From Eubacteriales Family XIII. Incertae Sedis bacterium (GTDB lineage Bacteria > Bacillota > Clostridia > Peptostreptococcales > Anaerovoracaceae), in NCBI GenBank assembly GCA_031269205.1, contig JAISZM010000139.1, positions 1 to 7,913 of the forward strand: a DNA stretch of 7,913 nucleotides, read 5' to 3'. Below, in pieces: positions 6,055-7,913 of the stretch (position 1 is the stretch's first letter; each line of letters opens with the position of its first letter). The position numbers and the translations under genes were made by a program. A model generated the notes under the pieces. The model was given only the letters and a program-made list of their open reading frames with translations. It had not been told where the DNA came from and searched no databases.

Positions 6055-6060
6055 TCACCC
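6055..6060 (-). promoter_or_regulatory. Shine-Dalgarno that decides the ylxM start
   Basis: GGGTGA, 7 nt before the ATG at 6047. With transcription starting near 6078 this gives a leader of about 30 nt. The upstream ATG at 6074 has no comparable site and almost no leader. Confidence 0.65.
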
Positions 6061-6084
6061 GATCGTGCAATCATATTATCACCG

Positions 6085-6114
6085 ATTATATATAATATAA
6101 TTTTGTCTTGTCAA
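6085..6114 (-). promoter_or_regulatory. Consensus-like promoter of the ylxM-ffh operon
   Basis: On the minus strand, a perfect TTGACA (6114-6109) and a perfect TATAAT (6090-6085) are separated by 18 nt of strongly AT-rich sequence. This is a housekeeping sigma-A/sigma-70 type promoter. The expected start is about 7 nt downstream, near 6078. It is the only clear promoter seen for the whole minus-strand gene string, so it probably drives ylxM through at least trmD and perhaps sepF. Confidence 0.85.
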
Positions 6115-6147
6115 GTAATATGCTTTACATTTGTGAGAATTGACTTA

Positions 6148-6158
6148 GGCGGTCCGCC
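6148..6158. repeat. Small GC palindrome in the divergent region
   Basis: GGCGG-T-CCGCC, a perfect 5-bp dyad with a 1-nt centre, between the ylxM promoter and the antiporter. It could be an operator half of the divergent region, but such short GC palindromes arise by chance in this base composition. Confidence 0.35.
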
Positions 6159-6183
6159 CACGTCACACGAAAATATCCTGTTT

Positions 6184-6228
6184 CAATCCACATTTTCCCC
6201 GTCGATCTCTGATCGACGGAGTGGACTG
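6184..6228. repeat. Bipartite inverted repeat upstream of the antiporter gene
   Basis: A perfect inner dyad CCGTCGATC / GATCGACGG (6199-6207 and 6211-6219, loop TCT) is enclosed by outer arms TCCAC / GTGGA (6187-6191 and 6221-6225). The outer arms extend by two more pairs past one mismatch. It lies about 20 nt upstream of the extended -10 of the antiporter. No gene reads into it from either side, so it is not a terminator of a visible gene. An operator, or a leader structure if transcription starts further upstream, are the likely options. Confidence 0.6.
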
Positions 6229-6247
6229 AGTCGGCAAGCTATCTATG

Positions 6248-6256
6248 TGGTAGAAT
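6248..6256 (+). promoter_or_regulatory. Candidate extended -10 promoter of the antiporter gene
   Basis: TGG-TAGAAT matches an extended -10 element (TGn followed by a hexamer one base off TATAAT). No convincing -35 lies 16-18 nt upstream. The last base of the hexamer is 6 nt before the ATG at 6263, so transcription would start at or within a base or two of the start codon. Confidence 0.45.
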
Positions 6257-6262
6257 GGGAAC

Positions 6263-7913
6263 ATGGAATTGACCACTTTCATAATGATACTCGTGGTGGC
6301 CATCGTCGTCTCCAACCTGATGGACAGCGCCTACCCGCGCTTCCCGCTCCCGCTTGCGCAGATCGCCTGCGGCGTGCTCATCGCGCTCACGCCGTTCGAC
6401 GCGAAGATAACCATCAACCCGGAGCTATTCATGGGGCTGCTCATAGCGCCGCTCCTCTTCCGCGAATCCGAGGAGACGGACATCGTGGCGCTGTGGAGAC
6501 TCCGCAGGACAGTGATCTTCATGGTGTTCGGACTCGTGTTCGTCACGGTGTTCGTCATAGGCTTCGCCGTACACTCGCTCGTCCCCGCCATTCCGCTCGC
6601 GGCGTGCTTCTGCCTCGGCGCGGCGCTCGGGCCGACGGACGCGATAGCCGTGTCGACCGTCTCAAACCGCATCGAGATAAACGATCGGATAATGAACATA
6701 TTGAAGGGGGAGTTCCTGATCAACGACGCGTCCGGCGTCATCTCATTCAACTTCGCGGCGCTCGCCCTCGTCACGGGTTCATTCTCGATACTCGACGCGG
6801 GCCTGGAGTTTCTGTTGCTGTGCGCGGGCGGACTCGTGGTCGGCTTCGTCGTCTCCGCGATCAAGTCCTTCGCGCTGAAAAACCTCAACAGGGCCTCCGT
6901 GCGCAACTCCGCCGCTTTCATGCTGATAGAGATACTGACGCCCTTCGTCTGTTTCTTCGTCGCCGAAGGCCTTGGCGTTTCGGGCATCATCGCGGCGGTG
7001 ACGGCGGGCTGTAGGCAGGCGCTCTCCGTACGCAGCATCGAGCGTTTCGAGGCGGAGTTCGCCTCGCTGAAAAAGTCCGTCTGGAACATGATAACCGTCG
7101 TGTTCAACTCGTTCATCTTCATGCTGCTCGGCTTGTCTCTCCCCTCCATAATAAGGTCTGTGGTCACGGTGGAGGATTTCCCCCTGGGTTTCTCCCTAGG
7201 CGTGGGGGTGTTCGCCACAGGCGTACTTTTCGCCGTGCGTTTCGTCGGTGTCGCCGTGGGCGCGCGAGGTATCGGTGAGAAGGAGCCAAAGGAGAAGCTG
7301 CGCGGATGGATTATCCTCACGCTGTCCGGCGTCAAAGGCACGGTCAGCCTCGCCACGGCGTTCTCCCTGCCTCTCGCCCTCTACGGCGGGGAGGTCTTTG
7401 CGTACCGCAACTTTCTGCTCCTCGTCACCTCCTGCGTCATCATTCTGTCACTCACCATCTCGACGATCCTTCTTCCGCTGATCGCGAAGCCGAAACGCCA
7501 TAGACGTAAGGACAGCGTCTACGTGGACATCATACGCGACGTCATCCCGGAGATCGAATCGTCCTGCGCGTCCTGCACCCAGGCGGTCGCCCTCCAGATG
7601 AGACAGCGCGCCAGGCAGCTCGAGTTTGAGGAACTCGGCGCGGAACAGAAACGTGAGGTGGGCGTTATCAAGAAGGAGTTCACCGAGTCGGAATTCGCAC
7701 TGCTCGAGGAGCAGAGGGATCGCGGGGAGATAACGATGGACGAATACTCGGATTGCCACTGGGTACTCACGCTCATCAACACCCTGCAGAACGGCTCTTT
7801 GCTACGGCTGTTTTTCAACAGGCTGCTCTTCACGCTGAAGCTGGCAGGCGCGCCCGCGGACATGAAGCGGAGGGCGCACGCGCGTACCACGACCTACAGC
7901 CGCATACACGAAC
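6263..7913 (+). CDS. CPA1/NhaP-type monovalent cation/proton antiporter, C-terminus beyond window
   Basis: At least 550 residues, open at the right edge. It is an integral membrane antiporter exchanging Na+ (or K+) for H+, used for pH and salt homeostasis. The membrane domain spans about residues 3-408 with many hydrophobic segments. CPA1 signatures are GPTDAIAV (123-130), E150 and the ion-binding Asn-Asp pair in GEFLINDASG (149-158), a membrane Arg at 326 (AVRFVG), and SGVKGTVSLATAFSLPL (355-371), where the usual GxRG has Lys. A hydrophilic, helix-rich cytoplasmic part follows from about 409, with basic KPKRHRRK (409-416), a CASC pair (435-438) and a charged probable coiled coil (about 445-490). 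An in-frame TAG at 6251 limits the start. ATG 6263 gives the normal family N-terminus but lacks a well-spaced Shine-Dalgarno. Substrate cannot be told from sequence. It is divergent from ylxM and probably independent of that operon. Confidence 0.93.
   Translation, partial: MELTTFIMILVVAIVVSNLMDSAYPRFPLPLAQIACGVLIALTPFDAKITINPELFMGLLIAPLLFRESEETDIVALWRLRRTVIFMVFGLVFVTVFVIGFAVHSLVPAIPLAACFCLGAALGPTDAIAVSTVSNRIEINDRIMNILKGEFLINDASGVISFNFAALALVTGSFSILDAGLEFLLLCAGGLVVGFVVSAIKSFALKNLNRASVRNSAAFMLIEILTPFVCFFVAEGLGVSGIIAAVTAGCRQALSVRSIERFEAEFASLKKSVWNMITVVFNSFIFMLLGLSLPSIIRSVVTVEDFPLGFSLGVGVFATGVLFAVRFVGVAVGARGIGEKEPKEKLRGWIILTLSGVKGTVSLATAFSLPLALYGGEVFAYRNFLLLVTSCVIILSLTISTILLPLIAKPKRHRRKDSVYVDIIRDVIPEIESSCASCTQAVALQMRQRARQLEFEELGAEQKREVGVIKKEFTESEFALLEEQRDRGEITMDEYSDCHWVLTLINTLQNGSLLRLFFNRLLFTLKLAGAPADMKRRAHARTTTYSRIHE

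Noticed and set aside
6132..6167. TGTGA ... TCACA as a CRP-type operator
   Set aside because: The half-sites are 26 nt apart instead of about 6. The match is probably chance.
6140..6168. TTGACT (6140-6145) as a -35 for the antiporter
   Set aside because: The sequence 16-18 nt downstream (TCACAC region) bears no resemblance to a -10 element.
6331..7356. 341-codon minus-strand frame opposite the antiporter
   Set aside because: The opposite strand has complete CPA1 motifs. This frame is Ser/Thr/Lys-rich without domain signatures and no ribosome binding site was evident.

Overview
The window looks like chromosomal DNA of a moderately GC-rich member of the Bacillota, most likely class Clostridia. 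The evidence is gene content and order: ylxM-ffh-rpsP-khpA-rimM-trmD, then a HlyD-like membrane protein gene, a YggS/YlmE gene and sepF. The last three form a cell-division-associated neighbourhood typical of Gram-positive bacteria. I cannot place it below class from sequence alone. No mobile element, CRISPR array, rRNA or tRNA gene is visible.

Layout. Almost everything from position 6047 down to 1 lies on the minus strand and reads as one tightly packed operon. It starts at a consensus-like promoter (6114-6085), then runs ylxM, ffh, rpsP, khpA, rimM, trmD, hlyD-like, yggS and the first 31 codons of sepF, which leaves the window at its left edge. Adjacent genes abut or overlap by 4 nt at several junctions (ylxM/ffh, khpA/rimM, rimM/trmD, trmD/hlyD-like). 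The widest gaps are ffh/rpsP (71 nt), yggS/sepF (47 nt) and, if the downstream yggS start is right, hlyD-like/yggS (55 nt). To the right, a CPA1/NhaP-type cation/proton antiporter gene is transcribed divergently from 6263 and runs off the right edge. The 215-nt divergent region (6048-6262) holds both promoters, a bipartite inverted repeat and a small GC palindrome.

How the genes fit together. YlxM and Ffh belong to protein targeting by the signal recognition particle. S16, KhpA and RimM belong to 30S assembly and RNA binding. TrmD makes m1G37 in tRNA. The last three genes concern an envelope protein of unknown partner, PLP homeostasis and Z-ring anchoring. The operon therefore joins translation/secretion genes directly to a division cluster, with no rplS after trmD, where it often sits.

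The oddities are modest, and I do not see a clear new multi-gene system. The strongest are: a roughly 140-residue, very acidic low-complexity tail on ribosomal protein S16, containing a perfect 27-bp tandem duplication; an acidic insertion in RimM, encoded two genes further on; a Glu where TrmD normally has its catalytic Asp; a possible leaderless start for the antiporter; and the unusual trmD-to-sepF junction. Several start codons were moved from the longest reading frame on Shine-Dalgarno, promoter and family grounds (ylxM, khpA, hlyD-like, yggS).
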